NCBI GenBank assembly: GCA_964632485.1
Contig: CAZWDO010000001.1
Coordinates: forward strand, 385,999 to 449,998
Direction of reading: 5' to 3'
Length of the DNA stretch: 64,000 nt
From: CAZWDO01 sp964632485 [NCBI: uncultured bacterium]
GTDB taxonomy: Bacteria; JAGOEH01
Shown here piece after piece: positions 9,268-17,633 of the stretch. The position numbers and the translations under genes were made by a program. Below the pieces are notes generated by a model. That model worked only from the letters and a program-made list of their open reading frames with translations. It was not told the DNA's origin and ran no database searches. How positions within the stretch are numbered: the first letter of the stretch is position 1; the number at the start of each line of letters is the position of its first letter.

Positions 9268-10965
9268 TTAATTTGTTTTTCCGGATTTCACAAGTTTCGC
9301 CCAGGTGTCCTTTAAGGTTACAATACGATTGAACACAGGTTTTTCATCAGTAGTGTCAATATCCTTAATAAAATACCCCAGCCGTTCAAATTGAACCCGA
9401 GATTCCAGGGGAAGTTCCTTCAACGCAGGTTCCAGCCGGCACTCATTCAGTCTCTGGATTGAATCTGAATTGATCAGACTGGTAAAATCTTCACCCGGTT
9501 CCAATTGCTCAGGATCTTCCCGAATAAATAAATGATTATATAATCGAACTTCCGCGTTAACCGCATGTTTAGCGGACACCCAATGCAGAGTCGCTTTGAC
9601 CTTACGACCATCAGGAGCATCTCCTCCCCGGGTTGCAGGATCATAGGTACAACGCAGCTCGACGATTTGACCGGTTTCAGGATCGTGTACAACACTATGA
9701 CAAGTAATAAAATAAGCATAACGTAACCGAACTTCACGACCCGGCGCCAAACGGAAAAATTGTTTGGGAGGATTTTCCATAAAATCTTCCCGTTCAATAT
9801 AAAGTTCACGCGCAAACGGAATTTGACGAAAACCGGCTGATGGATCTTCCGGATTCATAATTGCGTTGAGAGTTTCTTCCTGGCTTTCGGGGTAATTTTC
9901 AATCACAAGTTTCAATGGATCAATCACGGCCATATATCGAGGCGCGCATTTATTCAATTCCTCGCGGATACAATACTCCAAAAACGAAACATCCACCATG
10001 CTGGCCCGTTTTGCCACACCAATTTTATCGCTAAAAATTCTAATCGAAGCAGGAGTGTAACCCCTACGCCGTAAACCGGAAAGCGTCGGCATGCGCGGAT
10101 CATCCCATCCGCTGACAAAACCCTCATCAACTAAGCGCTTCAGTTTCCGTTTGCTCATCACAGTATAGGTCAGATTTAAACGGGCAAACTCATATTGTCG
10201 GGGATGAAAAATTTCCAATTGATCTAAAAACCAATCATATAGAGGTCGATGATCTTCAAATTCCAGTGTACAAAGGGAATGCGTAATTTTTTCAAGGGAA
10301 TCTTCCAATCCATGAGCCCAATCGTACATTGGATAAATATGCCATTGATGCTGGGTTCGGGGATGAGATTGGTGCAGAATACGGTACATAACCGGGTCCC
10401 GCAGATTAAGATTAGGAGATGACATATCGATTTTCGCCCGCAAGACCCGAGCGCCATCAGGAAACTCACCCGATCGCATTCGTCGAAACAGGTCCAGATT
10501 CTCTTCAACCCCACGATTGCGATAGGGGCTTTCTAATCCAGCTTCCGTCAGGGTCCCCCGATTGGAACGAATTTCTTCGGCCGTCAAATCATCAACATAA
10601 GCCACACCTTTTTGGATCAATAGTTCCGCCCATTGGTACATCTGCTCAAAACAATCGGACGCATAATAAACCTTCCCGCCATAATCAAACCCAAGCCATT
10701 CTACGTCGCGCATAATCGCATCAATATACTCCTGATCTTCTTTGGACGGATTCGTATCATCCATACGGAGATGGCATTCCCCATTAAATTCCCTGGCCAT
10801 ACCAAAATCGATACAAATTGCCTTAGCATGCCCGATATGCAGATATCCATTGGGCTCAGGAGGGAAACGGGTCACAATTTTATCCACTCTGCCGGCAGCT
10901 AAATCTAATTGAATAACATCTCGAATAAAATTACTTATTTTATTTTCATTTTCATGATCACTCAT
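9268..10965 (-). CDS. glnS: Glutaminyl-tRNA synthetase
   Basis: Charges tRNA-Gln directly with glutamine, so this organism need not depend on the amidotransferase route for Gln-tRNA. Motifs: [16 protein letters not shown] (HIGH) at residues ~33-48 and VMSKRKL (KMSKS) near residue 270. The C-terminal half carries the two beta-barrel anticodon-binding domains ([24 protein letters not shown]). The 565-residue length is usual. The ribosome site AGGAG precedes the ATG. It is the first large gene of the glnS-gltX operon, with a promoter and a possible short leader ORF upstream. Confidence 0.97.
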   Translation of the reverse strand: MSDHENENKISNFIRDVIQLDLAAGRVDKIVTRFPPEPNGYLHIGHAKAICIDFGMAREFNGECHLRMDDTNPSKEDQEYIDAIMRDVEWLGFDYGGKVYYASDCFEQMYQWAELLIQKGVAYVDDLTAEEIRSNRGTLTEAGLESPYRNRGVEENLDLFRRMRSGEFPDGARVLRAKIDMSSPNLNLRDPVMYRILHQSHPRTQHQWHIYPMYDWAHGLEDSLEKITHSLCTLEFEDHRPLYDWFLDQLEIFHPRQYEFARLNLTYTVMSKRKLKRLVDEGFVSGWDDPRMPTLSGLRRRGYTPASIRIFSDKIGVAKRASMVDVSFLEYCIREELNKCAPRYMAVIDPLKLVIENYPESQEETLNAIMNPEDPSAGFRQIPFARELYIEREDFMENPPKQFFRLAPGREVRLRYAYFITCHSVVHDPETGQIVELRCTYDPATRGGDAPDGRKVKATLHWVSAKHAVNAEVRLYNHLFIREDPEQLEPGEDFTSLINSDSIQRLNECRLEPALKELPLESRVQFERLGYFIKDIDTTDEKPVFNRIVTLKDTWAKLVKSGKTN

Positions 10966-11017
10966 CTTATTCTCCTAATTATTGATTGGTCAAATATCAA
11001 ATTAAAAATCAACTTGG

Positions 11018-11074
11018 TCACAATACTCCGGATAACCCACCGGTATTTCCAAAACCCGAACCACTCATTTTCAT
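11018..11074 (-). CDS. Possible 18-codon leader ORF upstream of glnS
   Basis: A tiny reading frame, MKMSGSGFGNTGGLSGVL, begins with ATG preceded at 6 bases by GGGGGGAGG, the strongest Shine-Dalgarno-like site seen in the window. It ends 52 bases before the glnS start and lies between the proposed promoter and glnS. It has no Gln or Glu codons, so it is not an attenuator of the classic leader-peptide kind. It may be a translated leader, a small protein, or chance. Only the ribosome site and the position support it. Confidence 0.35.
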   Translation of the reverse strand: MKMSGSGFGNTGGLSGVL

Positions 11075-11153
11075 TTTAATCCTCCCCCCGGTTCAATACA
11101 TATCTCCTAAAATGCAGAAATAATCATGCTCTTGAAGATCATTTCAAATCAAT

Positions 11154-11182
11154 ATACTATTATAATTAAGCTAAAATGTCAA
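11154..11182 (-). promoter_or_regulatory. Sigma70-type promoter for glnS-gltX
   Basis: On the minus strand a perfect -35 TTGACA (11182-11177) is followed after 17 bases by TAGTAT (11159-11154) as -10. Transcription would start near 11147, giving a ~180-base leader that holds the 18-codon ORF. The rest of the 372-base gap between glnS and the AIM24 gene (10966-11337) shows no other gene or clear structure. Confidence 0.55.
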
Positions 11183-11337
11183 GGGAATTTTCATATTTTT
11201 TTCACACCAAAAAAACAAACTAAAAATTGTACTCATTTACAAAGCAAATTAAAAAAAGCATGGAATACGGCATTCCCTGAAATTACAACGAAATCGGGGG
11301 AATGTTTAAAAGCCATGTACTTAACAAGCAGGTCTGG

Positions 11338-12012
11338 TCAAGAGCTTTTTGTGGGAATGAACTTGCTGATCAGTTGAGCGAATGCCGATAAATTGCGGGT
11401 TTGAATCCAAATTTTCCCGGGGCCTGTGTATTCACATGCCAGCATTTCACCCGTTCCAATGGAAGATAAAAACGACCTCGCCGCTTTACGCAGCTTATAT
11501 TGAACACTACTTTCAAAAGCAACCAAATGGCCGGTATCGACAATATAGGTTTCACCACTTGCTAAATTTTTCTCAATAATCGCGCCATAGGAATTTAAAA
11601 ACAAGACACCAGTGCCGCTAATTTTTTGCAAAAACAGCCCTTCGCCTGAAATTAAGCCCTTTAAAGAGCCCTGGGTCGAAATTGTCAGATTGGCATCTCC
11701 GGCTAAGTAAGCGCCGCCTTCCGCTAAAATTGTGGAATTATTCAATTCCAACTTTATAATATCGCCCAGAGAACCCGGGGCTAATTCGATATGCCCGTCC
11801 TCTTTTGCGGTAAATAAAGAAGCAAAAAGAGACTCTCCACCTACAGCCGCTTTAAGAGTTCCAAAAAGACCTTTTCCGGTAGTTTTTGCTTCAAGCTCGA
11901 TTCCAGGGGACATTGCCACCATCGCTCCAGCTTCCGCTCTGAGTTGTTCACCTTTTTTCATCTTAACTCGCAAAAGAGTAAAAACAGGCGCATGTTCAAT
12001 AAAAAATTCCAT
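11338..12012 (-). CDS. AIM24/TIGR00266 family protein
   Basis: Conserved protein of unknown biochemical role, 224 residues. The family fold is a beta-rich trimeric barrel, and the sequence shows its pattern: LRAEAGAMVAMSPGIE near the N-terminus, GESLFASLFTA, the glycine-rich LISGEGLFLQKISGTGVLFLNSYG and the C-terminal GPGKIWIQTRN segment. The start ATG is preceded by AAGGAG. It is alone on its strand and divergent from the GH18 gene, with its own promoter-like element in the shared 195-base region. Confidence 0.88.
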   Translation of the reverse strand: MEFFIEHAPVFTLLRVKMKKGEQLRAEAGAMVAMSPGIELEAKTTGKGLFGTLKAAVGGESLFASLFTAKEDGHIELAPGSLGDIIKLELNNSTILAEGGAYLAGDANLTISTQGSLKGLISGEGLFLQKISGTGVLFLNSYGAIIEKNLASGETYIVDTGHLVAFESSVQYKLRKAARSFLSSIGTGEMLACEYTGPGKIWIQTRNLSAFAQLISKFIPTKSS

Positions 12013-12087
12013 ATCCGCTCCTTGATAAATAATTTTTAGCTACTTTAATCAATCCATTTCACATCTGATATGAATTGATCTTATTAT

Positions 12088-12116
12088 AATTTACACAATT
12101 TATTCTGGTTTGTCAA
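12088..12116 (-). promoter_or_regulatory. Probable promoter for the AIM24-family gene
   Basis: Minus strand: TTGACA (12116-12111), 17 bases, TAAATT (12093-12088). The -35 is perfect and the -10 matches 4 of 6. A TATAAT lies 5 bases further on, at too long a spacing (22). It lies back to back with the GH18 promoter. Confidence 0.5.
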
Positions 12117-12172
12117 ATATGTAAAAATAAAAAAGTTTCAACATAAAATAGTGTGCTTTTAAATTTTATTTA

Positions 12173-12201
12173 TTGACAATCACCTTAAAAATTTGTATAT
12201 T
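12173..12201 (+). promoter_or_regulatory. Sigma70-type promoter immediately upstream of the GH18 gene
   Basis: Plus strand: TTGACA (12173-12178), 17 bases, TATATT (12196-12201). The predicted transcription start is about 12208, which is the A of the only good ATG. No Shine-Dalgarno site precedes that ATG, so the mRNA may be leaderless. Confidence 0.55.
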
Positions 12202-12207
12202 TCGACC

Positions 12208-13644
12208 ATGAAAAAAACAACCCGGCCGTTAATATGCGTCTTAATTCTTTTATTACAGGCAATCATCCTATTTGCGCAAGAACCAGTTTCGATCATGCAG
12301 GAAGAGTATTGGAAACACCGGCATCTATTCATCCCTGGCAGTCTGGAGAAGGCAACGGCAGTTATTCCCTTGAAACCCCGCCAGATAGCATTATCGGCTA
12401 CTGTTTTCGGTTATTTACCTTATTGGGAATATCCCACAGCAAAAACTAATTTGCGATATGAATTATTGACGCACATCGCCCTTTTCGATTTTGAAGTGAC
12501 TGAACAAGGGTTACTGATAGCGCCCAACCAATGGCCCTGGACCGATGTGATTAACCTTGCCCATGAAAATGGCGTCAAAGTCATTGCCACCATGGTCAAT
12601 TTTAACAGTAGCCAGATTCATACGATTATCACAACATCTTCAGTTAAAGAATCTTTTTTCAATAACGTAAGCCAGCTTTTGGAAAATTTTCAGTTGGATG
12701 GAGTGAATATTGATTTCGAGGGGCTCAATACGTCTGACCGTTTAACTATCAATGAATTTATGAGTGATCTAACCCACTTTGTTCATGCAAGAGATCCCAA
12801 ACTTGAAGTATCGTTCGCCGCACCGGCCGTCAATTGGGGGGGATGGAACCTGCCCGGGTTGGCCAATGCCTGCGATTATCTTTTCATCATGGGTTACGAC
12901 TTTTATGGTTCCTGGAGTACAACCAGTGGCCCGGTTGCTCCTCTAAGCGGCGGATCCTATCATGTAACCAATACAGTAATATCTCAATATGCTACTATTT
13001 TACCGGACAAACTGATTTTAGGAGTTCCTTATTATGGCAAAAAATGGGAAACTACATCCCAAAACGCCTATTCGCCTGTAGTTCGATATATAGGATCAAC
13101 ATATTACCGGGATAATATCTCTCAAGCGTCAAACTACGGCCTGCAATGGGATAATACAAGTAAAACCCCCTGGTACCGATATTTTTCCAATGGTCAATGG
13201 AACCAGGTTTGGTTTGATAACGATTCCAGTCTGGCGCTAAAATACGATTTAGCGCTATCCAAAAATTTTCAAGGAGTGGGGATGTGGGCGTTGGGACAGG
13301 ATGGAACTCGTGAGGAACTCTGGGACTTACTTGATCGTTATTTTACTCCGGGGTCCACCACAATTGTAACGGTTGCCCTGCCCGATAAATTTTATTGCCG
13401 GCTTCAGCCGAATCCCGCTCACGATAAACTAATCATCTCAACAGATCTGATTTCAAATCCGATTTTTTCGTTTATACTTTACGATAATTTGGGACGCATG
13501 GTCTTAGATCAGCCCTTATTATTCGGGATGTCGGGCGCTACGAATCGAGAGCTCCTACTTCCTCGACTGAGTAACGGAATCTATTATTATCGAATCAGTA
13601 ATGGCTCCTCCCACAATACGGGACGAATTACAATCCTGCATTAA
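12208..13644 (+). CDS. Secreted GH18-family glycosidase with type IX sorting domain
   Basis: Extracellular or surface hydrolase of the chitinase/YaaH-like GH18 family, acting on GlcNAc-containing glycans. A signal peptide (residues 1-23, ending LFAQ) precedes the TIM barrel. The catalytic signature is DGVNIDFE (residues 164-171), with Glu171 as acid and Asn in place of the second Asp, as in spore-lytic YaaH-type enzymes. MGYDFYGSW is the following substrate motif. The last ~85 residues form a type-A Por sorting domain (LQPNPAHDKLII to the C-terminus). The start is ATG 12208. An in-frame TTG 15 bases earlier lies inside the promoter. Peptidoglycan and chitin are both possible substrates. Confidence 0.88.
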   Translation: MKKTTRPLICVLILLLQAIILFAQEPVSIMQEEYWKHRHLFIPGSLEKATAVIPLKPRQIALSATVFGYLPYWEYPTAKTNLRYELLTHIALFDFEVTEQGLLIAPNQWPWTDVINLAHENGVKVIATMVNFNSSQIHTIITTSSVKESFFNNVSQLLENFQLDGVNIDFEGLNTSDRLTINEFMSDLTHFVHARDPKLEVSFAAPAVNWGGWNLPGLANACDYLFIMGYDFYGSWSTTSGPVAPLSGGSYHVTNTVISQYATILPDKLILGVPYYGKKWETTSQNAYSPVVRYIGSTYYRDNISQASNYGLQWDNTSKTPWYRYFSNGQWNQVWFDNDSSLALKYDLALSKNFQGVGMWALGQDGTREELWDLLDRYFTPGSTTIVTVALPDKFYCRLQPNPAHDKLIISTDLISNPIFSFILYDNLGRMVLDQPLLFGMSGATNRELLLPRLSNGIYYYRISNGSSHNTGRITILH

Positions 13645-13714
13645 TCTGGTAAACTATTTATAGATCATGGCGCGAATCCGTTAAATGGCAATACATCCAC
13701 TCTCTCACCAAGTA

Positions 13715-13737
13715 ATTGGCTATTCATTATTGCCAAT
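13715..13737 (+). terminator. Weak hairpin between convergent genes
   Basis: ATTGGC (13715-13720) pairs with GCCAAT (13732-13737), followed on the plus strand by CAAATTTT. It lies between the GH18 stop and the convergent stop of the next gene. The stem is only 6 bp, so this is a weak terminator call. Confidence 0.3.
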
Positions 13738-14756
13738 CAAATTTTCAACTCAGTTTGGAACGTGTGGTTTTGAGGGAAAAGTCCAAACAATCCGCCCGTA
13801 TGCACGAATAGAATTTTAGATTTTTTTGGAATCCTCCCGGATTCAATGGATGACACAAGAGCATGAAACGCTTTACCCGTATATACCGGATCCAAAAAAA
13901 TACCATGAAGACGGGCCATTTTATGAATCAAGAAACGATCTTCTACTGTACTGACGGCATAACCCGGACCGACAAAGCCATCAATGATGGCTAATTCGTT
14001 AGGCTCTAAAGGGAGGCCCAAATCATAGGCTACATCAAGTTCACTCAATACCCCAATAATTCTGGATTTGAAGTATTCCGCCGTATCGCATACATTTACA
14101 CCCAGCAGTTCCCAAGAAAAATGATGCAACTTATTGGCAAACCATAATCCGCCAAACGTTCCCCCAGATCCGATCGCTGTTACAAGGTAATCGAAGGACA
14201 GGTTCATTTCCTTTGATTGTCGATCAATTTCCAGAGCTGCCTGATAATATCCCATATATCCCAGCGCATTGGAGCCGCCTTCAGGAATAATAAAAGGAGC
14301 CTCTCCTTCTTGTGAAAGTTTAAGCGCCCAATCATCCATTATTTCGCCTCGCTGGTCCCGATACTGTTCAGCGGTAATCCAAATAATGCGGGCATCAAGC
14401 AGATGGTCCAACAATAAATTTCCCTGGGGTGAATTTTTTCCATCACCTTCCCGGAGAACTAAGCAGGGCTTCAAACCCAATTTTCGGCACAGGACCGCGG
14501 TCGCCCGCGCATGATTCGATTGGATACCTCCACAAGTGATAATTGCCGTCGCTTTCTGGTCTATGGCCTGGGCAAACAAAAAATCCAATTTTCGTATTTT
14601 GTTCCCCGACAATTCCATCCCAGTCAAATCATCCCGTTTGATATAGAATTCCACATCCAGCTCCCGGCTCAGCGCATCCAAATATTGGACCGGGGTGGGT
14701 AATAAAGCAACCGATAACGTCTTGAAATTAAAATCCGGCCTCATCTCTTTCTCCAT
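13737..14756 (-). CDS. D-cysteine desulfhydrase / ACC deaminase family PLP enzyme
   Basis: Pyridoxal-phosphate enzyme of fold type II. Family members split D-cysteine to pyruvate, H2S and ammonia, or open 1-aminocyclopropane-1-carboxylate. The 339 residues show the PTPVQYL start, IKRDDLTGMELSGNKIRK with the PLP lysine in SGNKIRK (about residue 54), GGIQSNHARATA, the phosphate-binding GSGGTFGG loop and VHTGG near the C-terminus. The pattern fits DcyD better than ACC deaminase, but the two are hard to separate by eye. It stands alone, convergent with the GH18 gene. Confidence 0.85.
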   Translation of the reverse strand: MEKEMRPDFNFKTLSVALLPTPVQYLDALSRELDVEFYIKRDDLTGMELSGNKIRKLDFLFAQAIDQKATAIITCGGIQSNHARATAVLCRKLGLKPCLVLREGDGKNSPQGNLLLDHLLDARIIWITAEQYRDQRGEIMDDWALKLSQEGEAPFIIPEGGSNALGYMGYYQAALEIDRQSKEMNLSFDYLVTAIGSGGTFGGLWFANKLHHFSWELLGVNVCDTAEYFKSRIIGVLSELDVAYDLGLPLEPNELAIIDGFVGPGYAVSTVEDRFLIHKMARLHGIFLDPVYTGKAFHALVSSIESGRIPKKSKILFVHTGGLFGLFPQNHTFQTELKI

Positions 14757-14781
14757 TAAAAATTCTTGTTAAAAATAAAAT

Positions 14782-16353
14782 TTATCCCGAATGAATAAAA
14801 CTTTTAATTGATCGAGTCAACTCCTGGCGATTAATAGGTTTTGTAATAAAATCATTCATCCCCGCTTTTATCGCATTACTCCTATCATTGTCAGTAGCGA
14901 AACCCGTAACGGCTATAATCGGAGTATTCCTAATACTTTCATCCGGATGCTCACGAATACGCTCAGCGCAAGCAAATCCATCCAGTACCGGCATCTGGAT
15001 ATCCATCAGTATCAGATCAAAAACCTGCTCTTTAAGAGATTCCAAAACTTCAGCCCCGTTGCTCACTGTTGTGTATGAGTAGCCTTCCCCGGAAAGAATC
15101 GTCTCTATATATATGGCATTGACCTGATTATCTTCGGCAATTAAAATTCTCGCTTTACTATTGATTTTCGAATTTTTCAGCAAATCGATATCAATTGCAT
15201 CCTCAACAGGCAATTGATACGGAACAGTAACAAAAATTTGAGTTCCTTTCTCCAATTCGCTTGTAATTTTTAGCTTTCCCCGCAAAGCTTCCACTAAATT
15301 TTTGACAATAGCCAATCCCAAACCTGTACCGGAAAATTTTTTGGTTAATGAATTATCCAATTGAGAAAAAGGTTCAAAAATGATTTCCAAATCCGTTTCA
15401 GAGATGCCGATGCCTGTATCGAAAAGTTTGAATTCAAGTTCCGTTTCAGTACATGTCAACTCTAATCCCACACACCCTTTATCGGTAAATTTTATACTAT
15501 TGCTCACTATATTGGAAAGAATCTGATAGAGAGCCCGCTCATCAGAGACAATCTGACTGGGAACACATTGAGATATTTCAAGGATAAAATCGAGATCTTT
15601 GGCTTGCGCCGTGGGTTCATACACTTTATAAAGGCGGTTCAGCATATCGAAAAGATGAAATATTTCATGGGAAATTTTATTTTTCCCCGCTTCAATTTTT
15701 GACAAGTCGAGAATGTCATTAACAATACTCAGTAAATGGTTCGATGATTGCTGTAATATTTCGACATACTCCCGTTGGTTTTCTCTTAAATCGGTCTTTT
15801 CTAAAATCGTTAGCAGTCCAATAATCCCACTTAACGGGGTACGTATCTCATGGCTCATATTTGAAAGAAATTGCGATTTGATTTTCACTGCTTTATCCGC
15901 AATTTCATTAGCCTCCATTAAATGCTGGTTCAATTTCTGTGAATGCTGAATCTCCTCGCGGTATTTAGCAATCGTCACTTCCAGATCCGTTACATCCTGA
16001 AGCAAAATCATCGCTAAATAACCTTGGGTAGCTGATCTCCGCAATGATGTAATCGTCATATTCAAGATACGGAAGATTCTGTTAGGCAACCGAATCGGAA
16101 AAAGTTTGGGATGCAGATAACCCGAAAAGAAGATAGGTGGACTCCCCTTAAATATTTGATCAATGCGTATTGAATAACGCATATCACGAAATAATGGGTA
16201 TTTATCACCAATATGAGATGCATCAATCTCATTTCGATTGATCCCTGTCCATTGCTGTAAACACTCATTCCAATAAATGACAGAGTAATCAGAATCAATC
16301 ACACAGACACCTAATGGAATATAATCAAACAACGTGAATTCTGAGTACTCCAT
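14782..16353 (-). CDS. Hybrid sensor histidine kinase (PAS, HisKA, HATPase, receiver)
   Basis: Signal-transducing kinase, apparently cytoplasmic because no membrane helix is seen. Order: N-terminal PAS domain (residues ~10-125, VIYWNECLQQWTG), short coiled coil, HisKA with the phosphorylated His in SNMSHEIRTP (about residue 168), HATPase with N box, DTGIGI and GTGLGLAI boxes, then a C-terminal receiver domain with the phospho-acceptor Asp in LILMDIQMP. The start is ATG 16353, overlapping the CheC-like stop by one base (TGATG), so translation is coupled. It is the last gene of a three-gene signalling operon. The input signal is unknown. Confidence 0.9.
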   Translation of the reverse strand: MEYSEFTLFDYIPLGVCVIDSDYSVIYWNECLQQWTGINRNEIDASHIGDKYPLFRDMRYSIRIDQIFKGSPPIFFSGYLHPKLFPIRLPNRIFRILNMTITSLRRSATQGYLAMILLQDVTDLEVTIAKYREEIQHSQKLNQHLMEANEIADKAVKIKSQFLSNMSHEIRTPLSGIIGLLTILEKTDLRENQREYVEILQQSSNHLLSIVNDILDLSKIEAGKNKISHEIFHLFDMLNRLYKVYEPTAQAKDLDFILEISQCVPSQIVSDERALYQILSNIVSNSIKFTDKGCVGLELTCTETELEFKLFDTGIGISETDLEIIFEPFSQLDNSLTKKFSGTGLGLAIVKNLVEALRGKLKITSELEKGTQIFVTVPYQLPVEDAIDIDLLKNSKINSKARILIAEDNQVNAIYIETILSGEGYSYTTVSNGAEVLESLKEQVFDLILMDIQMPVLDGFACAERIREHPDESIRNTPIIAVTGFATDNDRSNAIKAGMNDFITKPINRQELTRSIKSFIHSG

Positions 16354-16964
16354 CAATTATCCAGCAACTCCCGATAGGTAGCAGTTAAAAGTTGAAGCAA
16401 TTTTTCAAACGATCCCACTTCCAGCAATATCATGATATTTCCATGAATATCCAGTTTTTCGATTAAAAAATGCGCTTCAGCAAAAATGACGATTGCATTT
16501 GTTTTATCGACTCCAAAAAACAATTCATCAGGAGAGATATCCATAAAAATTGGTGGGATATATGAAAAATAAGTTGAAAAAAGATTGCTGACAGTGCCCA
16601 TGATCCCATTGAGCACAATGTTGCCAATTTCAGTCATAACCCCAGAATAACTGGAAATAAACTCTTCCTCGATTTCATGTTCCGGCATAATCGCCTGGAC
16701 GATTTTGGCAATATCGGATTGAGGAAAAACTAATGAAGCAGATCCCTGGAAAGGTCCCCTAAAACCCATATTTACCGCGGAAAGCCTGGCATGATCGCGA
16801 TGGTTCATAAACTCCACCAACTCCTCAAAGGTCAAGACATCCAGGTGAGGCACATACATTTCAATATGAGATGAAAGCAAGGTGTTCAGAGAATTGACGC
16901 CGTACCCTAAACCAATGTTAAAAATTTCTTTTAATGCATCCAGTTGTTGTTCAGTGATATTCAT
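16353..16964 (-). CDS. CheC/FliY-type phosphatase (chemotaxis family)
   Basis: Predicted to remove phosphate from a CheY-like response regulator. The 203-residue length is normal for CheC. Both halves of the fold carry the phosphatase signature D/S-x3-E-x2-N: residues D9, E13, N16 (DALKEIFNIG) and a second copy in SGVMTEIGNIVLNG, each followed by a Pro about 22 residues on. No flagellar or methyl-accepting genes are nearby. It sits between a receiver protein (3 bases upstream) and a hybrid kinase (overlapping), so it probably resets that local phosphorelay. Confidence 0.82.
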   Translation of the reverse strand: MNITEQQLDALKEIFNIGLGYGVNSLNTLLSSHIEMYVPHLDVLTFEELVEFMNHRDHARLSAVNMGFRGPFQGSASLVFPQSDIAKIVQAIMPEHEIEEEFISSYSGVMTEIGNIVLNGIMGTVSNLFSTYFSYIPPIFMDISPDELFFGVDKTNAIVIFAEAHFLIEKLDIHGNIMILLEVGSFEKLLQLLTATYRELLDN

Positions 16965-16967
16965 ATT

Positions 16968-17348
16968 CTACCCTGAAATTCTTGGAATATAGCCGGCGAC
17001 TATGGATACTAATTCAGGTTCCTTTATCGGTTTTTTCAGGAACTTAGTGACTCCCATACTCCGGCATCGCTCTTCCGATGTTTGTTGTATATCGGCAGAA
17101 ACTACCACAATCGGGATATCAATCCCCTCCAACTTCAAATTTTTAATAAACTCAAGACCGTTCATCTCAGGCATCAGCAAATCCAATAGTACTAAAGCGA
17201 TAGATTGAGAACGGCATTTTTCCAATCCTTCTTTGCCATTTTCCGCTTCAATAACATTAAAACCTTTAGCATTCAATAGTTTAGCAATTGCCCACCGAGA
17301 AAATTTTGAATCGTCTATCACCAAAATTAAATCGTCATTATGACTCAT
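16968..17348 (-). CDS. Single-domain response regulator (CheY-like)
   Basis: Stand-alone receiver domain of 126 residues with no output domain. Acidic pocket Asp12-Asp13 (VIDDSKF), phospho-acceptor Asp56 in VLLDLLMPEMNG, switch Ser in VVVSADIQ and conserved Lys in FLKKPI are all visible. The start is ATG 17348, with AAAGGA 6 bases upstream. A TTG six codons earlier is less likely. It is the first gene of the operon with the CheC-type phosphatase and hybrid kinase, and is the likely shared phosphate carrier. Confidence 0.92.
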   Translation of the reverse strand: MSHNDDLILVIDDSKFSRWAIAKLLNAKGFNVIEAENGKEGLEKCRSQSIALVLLDLLMPEMNGLEFIKNLKLEGIDIPIVVVSADIQQTSEERCRSMGVTKFLKKPIKEPELVSIVAGYIPRISG

Positions 17349-17384
17349 GCAGTATCCTTTCGCCAAAAAAGTTTATATTGCTTC

Positions 17385-17413
17385 ATATTAATACATTTAA
17401 ACCAATACGTCAA
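17385..17413 (-). promoter_or_regulatory. Promoter for the response regulator-CheC-kinase operon
   Basis: Minus strand: TTGACG (17413-17408), 17 bases, TAATAT (17390-17385), giving a leader of about 30 bases before the ATG at 17348. Confidence 0.5.
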
Positions 17414-17531
17414 GTAAAAAAACAAGTAAAGAAATAATGGCAGGAGATTTTAGTTTCAAATAATTTGACGATCGTTATTCAGGTGATAAACCTGCTATAA
17501 AGAGTGTTCTGGAAAACTCGGTCCTGAAAAG

Positions 17532-17575
17532 ATGATTCTCCCATCAGCCGTAACTCAGCAGGAGGGGAGAATCAT
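17532..17575 (-). terminator. Perfect 11-bp hairpin downstream of the outer-membrane protein gene
   Basis: ATGATTCTCCC (17532-17542) and its exact reverse complement (17565-17575) enclose a 22-base loop. On the minus strand it lies ~60 bases past the barrel-protein stop and is followed by CTTTTC, a poor T tract. It is either a terminator or 3'-end-stabilising hairpin, or a structured leader upstream of the response regulator promoter. Confidence 0.45.
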
Positions 17576-17633
17576 TGCTGTAGAGCGCCATTAAAGCGCG
17601 ATAACGGAACGAAATTGATTTTATGATCTCGGG

